Shown: piece after piece, positions 35,100 through 47,985 of the stretch
How the letters are laid out: every line of letters begins with the position of its first letter
Position numbering within the stretch: position 1 is the stretch's first letter
Origin: Neckera pumila
Lineage: Eukaryota > Streptophyta > Bryopsida > Hypnales > Neckeraceae
Reading direction: 5' to 3'
DNA: 64,000 nucleotides
NCBI GenBank assembly: GCA_963969595.1
Contig: OZ018409.1
Span: forward strand, 47,181,528-47,245,527
The notes under the pieces: model-generated
The model's input: the letters and a program-made list of their open reading frames with translations, nothing else
What the model was told of the DNA's origin: nothing
The model's database searches: none
Position numbers and translations under genes: made by a program

Positions 35100-36280
35100 A
35101 CGGTCACCCTCAGCCGACTTTCTTTACCATCAGAGAATTATTAGAGACAGCCGACGCTCTCTCGACTCCAAATCAATTGGAAATAGACTTCCGTATATAA
35201 GCAATGTCAATACAAAGCTACCACGGGCACGTTGTGAAGTCTCAAGATCTATTTCTAGTATGGAGCTTCCACCAAACAGTCCAAGTATATGCCAGTGAAA
35301 GCAAAGAGAGGAATGCTCTTAGCGCAGGCTTCCCTAGCTCAATCCATGTTAGAAGAGGGTCTCTCTACCCTTCTCAATGAGAGGATATCTTAAAGGGGCT
35401 TGCAAAGCTAAAAGTGTTGAAGGCAACAAAGAATCAGTGTACAAGCAATAGTGATGTCTAGATATGCAATATAAATTTTTAATCTATTATCTTGAAAGCT
35501 TCATTCACTATTAATAGAATGTTAAATAAAATATAAAAAAAGAAATAAAGGAAAGTTGAGAGGTTCACGTCTAGCAAGCCTTTTACCATGTAGATTTTAA
35601 GAACAAGTGGATTATATTTTGTTTACCTTTGGTGCCTTGTGAGAAAGACTTGCATTTTCCTTGTGTACGAAAACTCCTGAGTAAATTGAACTTAAAGAAC
35701 TTCTATTTACTTGCTTGTATATGTGCAATTCACTTCGTGGCTTATCATGGAAACAAATGTTCTTCAGTGATCTATCACTTGATGTAATTGCCCTCTCAAT
35801 TTCTAAGTCATGTATTGCAACATGTTCAATAATTTCTATCATTTATAGGAGGTTGACTCTATTTACCTTTGGGTTCAACAAGTAGTAATTAAATGGAGCT
35901 TCACACCTCTAATTTCAAAATCTTGAAATAAGCATTTTGTCTCAATTTGACGAATAAGGCCTTATTGATGGCATTTACCCATGTATTTTACTACTACAAA
36001 AGAATGACTATATTTAAAAATGTAAGTGGCATTGCCTTCGCTGTTGACATGTACTTCATTGACAATGGCAACATTTTTTACTGGAAACTATAAAGTTTTG
36101 AAGTTCTGTTGTTCTAATGAATTTTTGAATTTTAATGATAAGTTCATTGATGAATTATACTGTATGAATTCTTCAACATTGCTCATACTAACCTCTAAAG
36201 ATCAGAGACTATGTTTTCACCAAAAATGCTTCGAAACTACCATTTCTAGTTCAAACACCAGATTTTAGATGAAAAGGATT
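35100..36280. other. Spacer without a supported gene
   Basis: AT-rich, with short unconvincing frames only. Confidence 0.5.
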
Positions 36281-36683
36281 TTTGGACACGTGTAACTATA
36301 AGATCTTGTAGTTAACTAGTTTAAAAAGATGTGGACAAAATTTCGAATTTTCTACTTTGTAGATTGCAAGATATTAACGTTTGAAGTGTGACAAAAATCA
36401 TTTTTCTGGCCTTTTGAAAATACAAGTAGTTGCACTTCACTAGGTCACATTTGTATGAAAAAATGTCCAAAATGGTGGAAACTCTTTGACTTCATTCTTC
36501 AAGGCAAGTTGGCTACATACTTGAAAATTTTTAGATCATTTGGAATTACACAGCATATAGAAAAAAATAGTAAGTAGAGAGAAGTACAAAGTGATTCAAA
36601 ACACTAATTTGTTAAAAATTTAATTATAAAATTGAAAATTTTCAATACCAACAGTAGTAATGTAGTAGTAAAAAATCTACAAC

Positions 36684-36714
<31 letters not shown>

Positions 36715-37110
36715 CATACTTTAAATATTAAAAATTAAGTTAAATAAAAAACTCCAAAGTTTATTTTTGAGTAGGAAATCTATAACTACCCGCAAACAAG
36801 AACACCTCATAAATTTCATCTCGTAAATCAAAATGGAATGATTCAAAGCTTTCCACATATATATAAATCTGGAAAACCAATTTAAAATTTTTCTTTTTGA
36901 AAAAAGTGATTTTTTAAGAAATTTTTGGACTGCCCATCAAACATTTAAATATTACAAATCATGCAATTACTTTTGCATGATGTTATCAAAAGTTATGAAA
37001 ATTATTGGGCCTTAAAGCTACTCCTTGGGCACATGTTGTATAAAAACTTTCACAAAAAAAATAAAAACTCTATTTGTATTGAGCTCCCCCAAATTGCTAT
37101 GTTGCCAAAA
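36280..37110. repeat. AT-rich dispersed repeat, copy 1
   Basis: Shares in order with 46195-47000 and 54235-54990: CTA(C/T)AAGATCTTGTA-like start, ATTGCAAGATAT, ATTCAAAGCTTTCCA, and a stretch on cold, AT-rich runs. Most diverged of the three copies. It includes a GT/TA microsatellite at about 36682-36713. Confidence 0.45.
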
Positions 37111-37895
37111 AAACACAATTTTGACCTTTAGAGGTTAAAGGATATGGATGACTTCTTTATACAATGCATATTTTTAATTAATGTATTGTGTAATGAATGA
37201 TTTGAAGTGAAGAAAGAATGGGCGTCAATAAAAAGGCACATGTGAATTCAAATAGAATGCTAACATGAAAAGCACTCTCTAGTAATAAGGCCAAATGATA
37301 AGAAAATACAAATTCTACATTTATGTAATAGATATATATGACATTGACATTTTCCAAGCTTAACCTCTAAATACCTAAGGCATCAAATTCTGGTGTTGAC
37401 AGTATTTTGAAGTCAATTAAAACCTAACCAAGTTTCCATTTTCTGTGTTTGAATTTTTGAATTTTTTGAAGTCTATTCTTAGCATCAAAAATCTGATTTA
37501 AAAAATGATTGATTATGATTTTCTATTCAAGATTTTGTGCAAGGGTGTCCATTGCAATCTTGACTTTTCTTAATGTTGAGAGCTCTTGGAAATGATTCTC
37601 AAATACACTATATCTTGAAGAAAAATTCACATTAGAAATTCATTTAAAAAATTACATGAGAGATTTTGAAAAGACGCTAATTGATTGGTATTATGTATGT
37701 TTATGTCTTTTGACTTCATAGTTTTTTGGTGACCAATTCTTTAAATTCAACACGTAAAAAGAGGATTGAAAGACTTCAATTTATTTTTGCGGTATTAAGA
37801 CCTTCATGATCAAATATTGTAATCTTTCAAATTTCAATCTATAAGTGATATAAGTTAATTTTTTTTTCTTTACGTGATCTCTACCATATCTAATT

Positions 37896-38412
37896 CCTGG
37901 GTACGCAACTCCCATATTATATGGCCCTAATTATAATCACTTATAATGCATTATAGTCCAATCTCAAAGGACATAATTTGTTTTAATGTAGAAAATTCTT
38001 GTAGCCCTTTTAACAAGGAATTCAAAAATGTAATTATATAAATGAAATGAATATTTTTGAGGACAATAATAGCATTAAAATCCTAATTATATGAATTTTT
38101 TTAGTACATGTATCATAGGACAAGCTACCCAACTTTTGGGGCTTTTTAATAAAATTTTAGTTTTAATCGGAGGAAACTTTTTGTAAGGATTTTTAAAAAC
38201 TAGGCATAAGTGTTCCAATTCTTTATATATATTGTGAATTTTTTTCCTAATATGTATAGAATCCAGCATTTTCTACATTTAGTTTTTTTTTAATTTAGTC
38301 TTCACCCAACTTTTTGGCCTTTTTAATTTGATATAATTTTTACAAAAGCCGTCCTCTAAGCCTTTTTAATGCCGATGACCCCCGCATATAATACAAGAGT
38401 TGCGTACTCGGG
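37896..38412. mobile_element. MITE with perfect 8-bp TSD (hAT-like)
   Basis: A 517-bp non-coding element. Termini CCTGGGTACGCAACTC (37896) and, inverted, CCCGAGTACGCAACTC (38412) form a roughly 28-bp inverted repeat. Flanks are identical 8-mers ATCTAATT (37888-37895 and 38413-38420). An 8-bp duplication fits hAT-type transposition. The mismatches between arms are all transitions. The interior repeats CCAACTTTT-G-GGC(C)TTTTTAAT twice. Confidence 0.8.
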
Positions 38413-38420
38413 ATCTAATT

Positions 38421-39500
38421 TGACTTTGTATGGTTACAATTCAAAAAAAAATAATATAACTAATCAAAATGTGTTTTTTTTAATTCAATTTAAAGCAAAA
38501 TTAATTTCTAAAAGTTCGAAAAAGGCCTTGGGCATTTAGGGGTTCATTGGCCTCTTCCACTTCTATATAATATAAGAAAACACTGAAATTTGGTATTTGC
38601 CGTGCATGAAGTGTTTTGCAAATTCTCTATTCATAGTTGCAATGGAAGGCCTCAAATTAGCTAGGAGGGATATAAAGGATAACTTAATTAGGTCCCAAAT
38701 AGGGGGTCTTTTTCTTACATGCACCCTTGGAATGACTGTGGGGGACGTGCAAAGAGGGAATGCTCTTCCTTTAGATTGTCACCTACTGTAGCCCTACAAT
38801 GCACCCCAACTAAATTCATCTGCATGAACAATCCACCGTTAGCACCTAGGTTTACTAATTTCATTACTTTGCATTCAAAACTCACATAAAATTATTCTGC
38901 CGGTGCCGGTTATACGTCTACGACTTCCAAAAAATCATAAAGCTTTTCCCATTTGAACAGGAACAATTGAATTACTTTCTTTAGAACCACAAACTACTTC
39001 TAAGGCAACTACTTCTAAGGCAACTACTTACATGCATTGCATCCATCAAAAGGAGGTCATTACCTTCAATAGTTTCCAATGTTCACTGCAGTAAAGACAT
39101 CTAAGCTATGTCGCAACATATTTCAGAATTGCAAGTAAGGAAGTTAGAAAAGTGATGCACAATTTGAACGTGCAATAGTGAATGATTTAAGAAAGCAAAG
39201 AAAGTTGCTTGTAATTTCTTTTTAAATTCTTGTACAAGTAACAATGTAAGTTAGTTTGTGACTGATGCTTTTGCGTACCAAAGAACCTCATGAAAGCCGT
39301 TTGGAAAGCCAAAGACTAAACCAAGAAGGCGACGTTGCACTTGTTGCTAATTCTACAGTTTCTGTTTAATTGACATTTGATTATTTTCTAGACTAACTGA
39401 TGGCCTTCTTTGAAAGTTTGCAAATTTTGATGGTATGAAGGAGAACATGAAGCTAGGCAGTGCGGAAAGACATTTTTCTCCACAAGTGTATTTAGGAACG
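38421..39500. other. Spacer without a supported gene
   Basis: AT-rich. The frame at 38597-38791 is short with no recognisable domain. ACTACTTCTAAGGCA is repeated in tandem near 38993-39022. Confidence 0.45.
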
Positions 39501-39504
39501 ATTA

Positions 39505-39716
39505 TAAGAAGAGGAGAAGATGAGCTGCATTGAGAGGCGTTCCATGTGGTGTGTAAAAATAAGTCGTCTTCAATAGTGCATATAAAAGTAGAAATCTATG
39601 AAGTGGAGGGAGGAGAAGCTGAGCTGCATCAAGAGGCGTCCCATGTGGTGTGTAAAAAGAAGTCGTCCTCAGTAGTGCATATAAGAGTAGGAATCTATAA
39701 AGTGGAGGGAGGAAAA
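39505..39716 (+). repeat. 99-bp tandem duplication, frame-preserving
   Basis: Two copies aligned on GAGCTGCAT (39522 and 39621), period 99 bp = 33 codons, about 88 percent alike by eye. A short plus-strand frame (39546-39737) runs through both, repeating KSSSxVHIxVxIYxVEGG. Coding status unproven. Confidence 0.6.
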
Positions 39717-40028
39717 AGTTCAATGACATGGAGGTGAGATTATTGCAGACTTTAACAATCTAAAACCGCTCTCTAAATTGGGGTAACAATAATATAAGAA
39801 ATGAAAAATTGGAGCAAGTGTTCTGGGAAGCTTTTGTTGATCATGTGTGGGTGGCATGGATCCGAACTGGAAAACTTTGCCAACTCTACCCGAACAAAAC
39901 TGCTTCCTTCCTTTGCAAACTTGACCCCATTTGGTTGCAGACAAATTTTTTTGATAGTAGATCTAACTTGGAGCTTAGGTGGAGGCTTAATCCTCTTGTC
40001 ATTGGATCATTTGTTCCAAGTAGCTAAG

Positions 40029-43000
40029 TGTCGTAGCACAGAAAATACAAAATCCTTCTCTAAGGCCTTAATGGACCCTAAAGTGACTCGTGTATCGTTC
40101 CGCAGAGATCTCGGTGTAATTCTACTAAGTGGCCGGAATGCAATGAATTGGTATTCCAAAACAAATCCCAAATATTAGTCTAGACCGTATCCAGCTCCAG
40201 TAATCCGGAACCAGAAACTCCTTTCCTGATTATATATCCGGTCTAGAGTATGTAACTAGATGTAATAAATTCGAGTTTAACCTCTGGACCAAGAGGGATC
40301 TGCAACTTTGGGCTTCAGGAAGGAAGCTTAATTCCTACCCTCCGAGTTTTAGCGTGTCAGAAGGTCCACGATATAAACTTAAAAAGAAAACTTTGACAAG
40401 AACAACGAGAAAGAGACCGTCCTCACAACTAGACCGGATGGGCTACGCAGGCTAGCAGGTCACGCAGGAAAGTCTGGATTCTTCTAACAATTACTACAAT
40501 GACAGACTACAGGACAATCCACGGCCTAGGTAGAGAAGGGGCGTCAGGAAAAAATGGGAGAGCTATAATACTTCTTGACAAAAGCAGCTTCTTGACAAAA
40601 GCGAGCTCTAATCCTCGCAAGGAAATCCTATTGTATCCTGTCTAACACGCAATCTCTCCAGGGACTGAATACTTCCTGTATCCGGGTTTCACTTCCTCCT
40701 TATCCAAATCTGCACGATCTCACTGCTCTTACAATAACACGGACAAGTGCTAAAAGGTACAGCTCACAATTGTAAATTGGAAAAACTCCAACGGCGTTTG
40801 CAGAAAATTGGGAATACAAAGTACAGAAAATGCTATCCTGATCAAACCTAAAATCTGCCTTTAAATACTAAACTACACCTCAAACTCAAAAAGTGCAAAA
40901 GGCTAAATACAGCTAATGGAATGATACGTTTCATTCCTAACTTCATATCTAATTTAGGTAACTTAAGCTACAGTCAAAAGTTCCCACTAAAAGTGGATCT
41001 TAAATCCTAAAAATCCGGAATCAACTTGAGTCCTAACTCCTTCTAAACTAAAAATATACCTACACAACTACTTGTCAAAATTAGGCATGCAGCCCTACAG
41101 TCACTGTCAGAACCTTCACCTACTTCCTACTCTTCTTCACTGGAGAAAACCCCGCATTAGCTGGTCCCTTCCGGGTCAAGGGCTTCTTTCCGGTTTGCGG
41201 CCTGGCAGTTTGTTTGGACCGGACTTTTGCCTTCTCTCTGGCCGCCTTTGCCTTTGTCGCTTGGGTCTCTGCCAAGGCCTAATCGGGATCCGAATAAGGT
41301 TCAGAATCCTGGTCGGAACTGGATTCCTCTTGATCATAGTCGTAATCCTCTTCTTCTTCCTCCTCTTCTTGAACCTTGGTGGATTTCCTCTTGGCTGACT
41401 GTGGTTTAGGAGCCTTTCTCTTCTGCGGGACTGGAGCAGGCCTTGCTACCTTGCTATGAGGTGTCGCATCTCCTCCAGCCGATTTTCTGATTAGGCCCTT
41501 ACTCGGTGAGCTGAATGAAGTGCCGCGACCGGCTCCAGTCTCTGTCTTCACCACAGACTGCATCAGGGCCATCATCTTCCCTGCATCTTCAAACTGCACC
41601 TTCTTTCCGAGAGTCTTCGGAGAAGACTTGGAGGGTGAGAGGGCACTCATCTGCTTCACCTTAGTACTCTCCCCGGGAATGGACCCTCTTGGTCTGGTTG
41701 CCGGTTCCGGTCCCTGTGCCTTTGCTGGATCCGGTCTCGTCACCTACATGACCTCCAATTCATCATTCTCCGGATCCGGGTCGGTGACTTTGGTGATCTC
41801 CACCTCCGTTTCCTGCATCTGACTTGTCTTGGCTTCCTGGTGCTCCTCTGGTACAGGTAGATCTGGTTGCTGGTGAGAAGTCTCACCTTTACCCTTGTCC
41901 TCTACTGTTGGCTGCTGAACTAGTTCGTGATCCGGTTCCGGTCTCGGTGCAGGATCACTTTGAGGGTTTACCTCCCGCATCACTTCTTGCAGCTGCTCCA
42001 GTGTGGACTCCATCTTCTTGTGATAAGTCACCATAGCCAGTTTGAGCTTCTGATGCAACTGTCGTCCTTCCACTATTACTTATTGGTCAAACAAGTTAGC
42101 CTTGTTGACAACTTCATCCGGATGGGTGATGAATTCCCGGATCCGGGAGATGGTGTCTCGCGTCTGCGTGGAGAACGTTTTCTCCTTCTCCACCTCTTCT
42201 GTTTTCTGGTGCAACTCCTGTTTAAGAGTGGCCACTTGGCTGGAAAGCTTTGCCAATTCTTCCTTGTTTTCATTCTTCTCCTTCTCTTGGGTAAGCCGTA
42301 TTATCCGGATTAAGGCTTGAGCTGGGTGGATGGCGCCCACTGTGGTGCAGATGTTCTGCATCACCCCTCGCTCTTTCTCGTACCAATTCTTGAAGTCGCT
42401 CAATTCTTGGGTGATTCTTTCTAGCGGCTCGTCTCTCCAGACCGGATCAGTATCCTTGGTCTGCTCTTCCTCTACTTGACCCTTTCCTCTGGTTTTCTCA
42501 CTCTTATCATCATTCTCACCATCATCCTCATCGTCCTCAGACTCGCTCTGCTCATCCTCATCGTCTCCCTCATCTGAGGATTCTTCCTCATTTCCGGTCT
42601 CAGAATCTAAGTCCGGAACTTCAAACTCTACCAGGGCAGCAGTGGCCTCATACTCTACCTCTTCATCTTTTGTCATCACCCCCTCAGAATGATACAAATG
42701 AATCAGGAATGGACAGATGGCGGAAGGCTTGGCCTTCCCAACATTATTCACCATTTTCAGTACTTGGTCCTGGATGACCACTCCCCAATCTACTTTCCGG
42801 TATCCAGACAATGCGCCAAATATTGTGTTGGCCAATGTCAGAGAAACTCGGCTTGACCTTTCCGGATTGAGAATGGCCAAGACATACTGTAACAACCGCT
42901 TCTCTCTCTGACTGATACAATCGGTGACTGAGAACCCGTCTTTCTTACTAATTGGGTTTCGGAACTTACCCACCGTATACTGGTGTTTCCAGGATGCACT

Positions 43001-43934
43001 TCTTTCGCCTTCCTGGTTGAATAGATAGACCTTCCTCCACATGTCCGCCGTCCATCGCTTGGGCTTTACACGGATTGTGGTTGTGGCGCAAGTTGGCGCT
43101 CCAAGCCTCAATTCCGCCACTACTGCTTCGCTTCTGAAATTCCATAGTCGGATCAGGAACTCAGCGCACCCCATCTGCTCCAGGTCTTCCTTTAGCTCCG
43201 CCAGCTCCAGCTCCTCCTTGGCGTCAAATACTAGAGCGAGATGGTGGCTCCCCCGTTCTGACTTGCAGCCATCTCTCCTTTCGTTAGGATGCGACCGGTC
43301 TACTCTCGGAAATCGGAAAAAGAGTGGTCCTCACAATTCTCACTCTTTCTTTCAGTTGTGCAAGCACTAACGCTAAGCTAGGATGCTAGTAGACCTCTCT
43401 CTTGCGCTTAATGTTCCTCAAGCACTCTCTTCCGCAGTCCGTCAACTCAAAACCCAATACTGATGCACAGACCGGAAATCAGTAATGGTGCACGTTGCTA
43501 CAACTTTTAGTCAGGGCAGAAAAATGTAAGTGACCAGTCTCTGGACGGATGGGGTTTAAGAGAGCCAATCCCAGATGCTCCTAATGATTCCCCTAATCTA
43601 GACTTTGCCTGTTAAACCTGCCCGTTTAGGATTTTCGTTCACTAATAATTAGAACGTTCTCGTAGTTCCCTAGGGTTAAGTAGGTCACCGTTGGATGCCG
43701 GTTCCTGTTACCCCTTTCCTGATCCGGTCTAGGCAAATTCGAACTCTGGTTCCTTGTTTCCGGTACATTTGATTAGCCTTTACATCGATTCCTGATCAGT
43801 CTACTTCCGGTTTCCGGTTCTAAACATTAGGCGGTCTATAACTATCTTAAAATCAAACAAATTTACTGCTAAGAAGAATATTATTCCTTCATTTATATTT
43901 TAAATTAGTAAAAATAGATTTTTAGGTTTCGACA
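40029..43934 (-). mobile_element. LTR unit C
   Basis: On the minus strand it starts TGTCGAAACC (43934) and ends GTGCTACGACA (40029), 3906 bp. Flanks CTAAG (40024-40028) and CTAGG (43935-43939) differ by one transition and are taken as the target duplication. It holds the same plan as D: a 5' part, a long ORF, about 1.1 kb of 3' non-coding sequence. No gag or pol inside, so it is a solo LTR under the LTR reading. It is the longest unit and its ORF the most open after D1. Confidence 0.75.
41120..43272 (-). pseudogene. LTR-embedded ORF (unit C), about 717 codons
   Basis: From ATG at 43272 (MAASQNGG) to TAG at 41120. A frameshift near 43230 separates the start from the main frame, which then stays open for 364 codons to a TAA near 42082, then a TAG near 41745 and a TAG near 41280, all in one frame. 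Blocks: WTADMWRKVYLFNQEG, VGKFRNPISKKDGFSVTDCI, a LTLANTIFGALSG motif, Asp/Glu-rich run (about 42610-42480), coiled coil (42320-42100), second acidic run (EEEEEEEDYDYDQEE), Lys-rich C-terminus KKSRK. The highly charged, partly coiled make-up suggests a nucleic-acid- or protein-binding protein, not an enzyme. Confidence 0.72.
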
Positions 43935-43939
43935 CTAGG

Positions 43940-45450
43940 CGGTTTGTGCTGGGGTGTTTGGTCTATTGTGTATTAGTTGTCGGAAAAGTGTAAAAATGCT
44001 TGCCGGGGTTTGCCTTTGGTTCTCTGTACTCTTTCCGTGCAATGGAATTGGTCCATGTGTTTCAAAAAAAAAAATATGAGAAATGAATTCTTTGCATGTG
44101 TAGCACTCTGTTTGAACACAAGGGTGAGAAAGTTCTTTGCAAATCATATGAACTTAGTTCTTTGTTGCCGTAGCACGACTGGGAAGTCATTGGTATCTGA
44201 AACTTGATGATGTAGTGAACTGCAACCGCCAATAAAGAATAATTCTAAATTCTTTTGTACAGATACTGAGTACAAATGCAAGCAATTTGGCTTATTGAAG
44301 GATGTTTTCATGCAATTGGAACTTCAATTCATCACACAATGGTATCCATAATTTTGGACTGCCAACCTTGAACACTACAATTTCAATGTTATCATGCACG
44401 AGGGGTTGGATTGAACTTGACAATTGCAGATGGAATGCAGGAATGTCATTTCAATAACCTCCTTGAATGGAGGGAGGAGCCTCAAAAGTGTCTCTCCAAG
44501 CATGATGGGCGGAGAAAGTGAAGTAGAAGACTATCAAACATGCGAAAGGGCAGAGTATATTATAGTCAGATAGTCATCTACAAACGTAGCAAATGGTAAG
44601 GCATGTTAAGTGTAGTTCTGCTTTTAGCTAGTGACCATTCTATATTACAAACATAGCAAATGGTAAGGCATGTTAGCTATACATAAAAGGAAGAAGTACT
44701 CTAATTACTAAGTTTTTATGTAATTAGTTGTATTTTTTGATGTCATGCAAGAACCTTTAGTACTTGCGTAGACGTATACAGAGCACCTTCAAAGAGAAAA
44801 GGCGAGATGGTCAAAAAAAATTGTAGTAGGCATGATAAGCTATTTAGAGTGAATTGCAAAATTAATTACAAGAAGCAAAATAAAACGTTATTGAAATATG
44901 AACCGCTCCAAATGATAAATGCCTTCATGTGCATGTGCAAAAATGATGATTTGAGACAATTGTGGTTCTTGGAATGCCAAGATTTTGGATAGGTAGCAAA
45001 GAGCAATTTGTTGCAGAGCTAATACTAAAGTATGAGGACTCAATTGCAAAATTTGCCAAATTGCACCACCACATGAAATCAGATGAAGCTAAATGTTAGC
45101 ACCTCATAGTTATGAAATTACGGTTTGCGAGCATTGCGCGTTGCCACAACCTGCCAAGTGTGAGTAAAGATGATGAAGTTAAAACGACATCCGTAGAACA
45201 CTGAAGTAAATGTAAAAAGAGTGCTGTATGCGGAGATATTTTTGTATTTGAATTTCATTCTGAAAGGACTTGTAGCAGATTTAAAGAAAAATATAACAAT
45301 GTATATCCTAGACACAACAATTTTAGCAATTTTTACTAAAAACACAAGGAATTTCACTATGCTTATTTGACTTAAAATCATAATGAAAACACCCCTTCTT
45401 TTTGTAGTGAAGCAATGCTTGGATTCACTCACCACCTGTCCTTCAAAGCC
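43940..45450. other. Spacer without a supported gene
   Basis: AT-rich. A 22-bp segment on AAACATAGCAAATGGTAAGGCATGTTA is repeated (about 44583 and 44650). Several short frames have no recognisable content. Confidence 0.45.
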
Positions 45451-45456
45451 TTTTAC

Positions 45457-45900
45457 CTGTCAATCTCAAATGTGAACGTGTACAAGGATTTCACTTCTTC
45501 ATTGTCAACATTTGCCATATTCCAATTGCAATTTCCAATGTAGACCTTTGACCATCTTGAGGAAAGTAAAACATGATGTTGTTCGAAGAAATATCATTGT
45601 ATCAATATTTAGCTAAATGCACAACATTCATGATGTGCAACAATGACCAGGCGAGCTTTGTGTGCTTCCTGAATTAAACGAGGTGTTGTCCTTCTTCATG
45701 TTGTTTGTTTCTTGTGTTGGGATGCACCAACCAAATGTGAATGTCGTCTGGATAATCCTTATTTAGGTATAGCATACGCCGCAAAGTTCCACCGTTCCAC
45801 CAATACAAGTATCCTTCATTGTTTGTCGCATGGACAGCATTAATTAGACCGTATAACTCCAAAATGTGGAATTCTTACTACCACTAAATTGTTTTGATGT
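45457..45900 (-). pseudogene. Protein-kinase-like gene relic (C-lobe fragment)
   Basis: On the minus strand: a stretch containing NEGYLYWWNGGTLRRMLYL, IWLVHPNTRNKQHEEGQ (stop at 45674), then, same frame, a stretch with LLHIMNVVHLAK, stop, YNDISSNNIMFYFPQDG. After a one-base shift it reads KVYIGNCNWNMANVDNEE, TFTFEID and a donor CAG|GTAAAA (45457). The order H/Y-N-D-(I)-S-x-N-N-I then x-N-W-N resembles a kinase catalytic loop (H-R/N-D-x-x-x-x-N) and the DFG/DWG site, with the metal-binding Asp read as Asn. Stops, a frameshift and that residue change mean a dead copy. Confidence 0.4.
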
Positions 45901-46194
45901 TCCAACTTTGCAAGTCGAGGTTGTGTGCGGTGTTGGTTGGAAAGCTTTGCTGCAAACTTCCCAAAAGGTAATATTCTAGGAATCCTTCAATTGGATTCTA
46001 CGAATAGTTGCATATCCGCCCTTCATGACTATTTCATCTTGTCGAATCACTTGAGCGATTTTAAAAAGCGCTATGAGATTTGTCTGCGACTCTCGATTTC
46101 AGCTATTTTGTCGAGACCATTCCACCAACCCTCTGACCTTAAACCACTCCAAATTGCCAAGTTTGTTGTGTTTGCCCAAAAATAATTAATTGAA

Positions 46195-47000
46195 AACATT
46201 TCTTGAGAATCTAACTACAAGATCTTGTACTTAACTTGTCTAAGATCATGTGATAAAAAATTTATAAAGTTTGACCATATGGATTTCAAGTTATAAATAT
46301 TCAAAGTCTGATGAAAAAAAAAGTCTAAACTCTGAAAATCTAGATGACTTTAACTCACATTTGTAGAAAAATTTTAAACTACAAACTTTGAATTAAGAAA
46401 ATCTTGAGTTAAAAAATTGAATTGAAGGTCTTGAAAAAAATTTCACTAAAGAAAATACTTGATTTTCTTTCTTTAAAAATTGTGAAGTAGAAATAGGTTC
46501 AAGTTTGAAAAAGAACTAAATCATTAATAACTCTAAAATGGGATGGAAACACAATACTCTTAATGGTGAGATTGTTCTAGCAAGCAAACTTAATCTTATT
46601 CAACAATTTCTCTTAAAAAATTTGTGAAAACTGCATTAAAAAATGAATCTTTACCTATAAGGTTTTTTTCCAAGAATACACTCTAATTGCCTGAATACTA
46701 AGATTGTCCATAATTTTTGTATAATATATCCTAATGAGATGAATCAAAGCTTTACATTTAGAAAAAAATTTAATCTTTTAGAATTAAAAAAATATATATT
46801 TTACTTTTTTGTAATTTTTTTTTATAGTCGACCAAATTTTAATTTTAGGCTTTTTGTGGTATAACTTTTACTCCCAAGCACCAATTGTAATAAAAATTAT
46901 ATTTCCACAAAGCTAATCACGTTTTTCTATCTTAATATGAGAAAATTTCAAAAGTTTAATCGAAAATTGAGTTATAGGGACAAAAATTGATAGGATAGAA
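46195..47000. repeat. AT-rich dispersed repeat, copy 2
   Basis: Matches 54235-54990 in order: AAGATCTTGTACTTAACT, GTAGAAnTAnGT(A/T)C, TGGTGAGATTGTTCTAGCAA, AAATTGCATTAAAAAATGA, ATGAATCAAAnCTTT, CCCAAGCACC(A/G)ATTG, CCACAAAGCT(A/T)AT. The strongest shared segment is ATGGTGAGATTGTTCTAGCA. Confidence 0.65.
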
Positions 47001-47985
47001 ATCAATTGAGTATCAAACTTATTTGTCACTTAATTTCTAAAAATAGATTACTTGCCAAAATTGAAGAGCCTTAAACACATAAAAAATCTCTCAACAAGAC
47101 GCTTAAAAAATTGAGTGTAAATGGGGCACCTACAGCAGCAAAGACAATCCAAGCTAAAAAAACAACAATCTTTAAACTAACCTGAACTACAATAAAATTA
47201 AATCTGAGGTTGGAAACTATTTATTTTTTCTAAACTTAGAACAAGAATATACATCTTATAGACAATTATTATTAAAAACTTGTATTTTTAGTGATCACAA
47301 TTTATTTAGATGGATTATAGGTAATGCCAATATTGACAATCCTATATTTTATGTCAACATTGATGTTACTTTGGATGTATATGTTGACAAAAAAACATAA
47401 GATTATCAACATTGACATCACCTCAAATCTATTTAAAAAGTTAGGACTTGTTATTTAAAACATGGGTTTTTTAGTGTGTATAATCATTTGGCTACAACAA
47501 TAACTTAAAAAATTCACACCCAGGTAAGGACCAAAAATCAAATTATCTAATTAGAAGCGCAATAGTTGCACTCAAAGAGTGAACATGCTATTGAGAAATA
47601 TTAATTGCTTGCATGAGCAAATTGAAGAACATAAAATACTTATTTGAGATACATTGGTTTGAAGCCACAAAATATAATCTTTTGATTTTGATGGAAGGAT
47701 AATTATTGTGTGGTGGTCCAACGATCAGTTTGCATCCTTAAACTTGGTATTCTTCAAAAAAAGCAGAGGTGAAGAAAATACACAAATAACAACCTCTATG
47801 AATACCTCCCTCAAGTCATTTCCTACCAATGCAATTGTTTACAATCAATGATCAACATGATAACTATATTCGTAAATGATGACAAATGACAATGAAAATT
47901 TTCAAATTACAATTAAATGCAAAAATCATAGTCAAGAGATTCAAAAAACATGATAGCCACCAATTGGTCAAGATTGCCAACTGAG
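47001..47985. other. AT-rich spacer 3' of the PPR gene
   Basis: No gene. Contains an inverted pair on TTGATGTTACTTTGGATGTA / CATCAACATTGACATCACC-like sequence around 47330-47430, and the PPR gene's likely 3' untranslated region next to 47985. Confidence 0.4.

Noticed and set aside
41072..41398. Leu-rich plus-strand frame, membrane-like
   Set aside because: Antisense of the acidic Glu/Asp and Lys runs of the unit C ORF.
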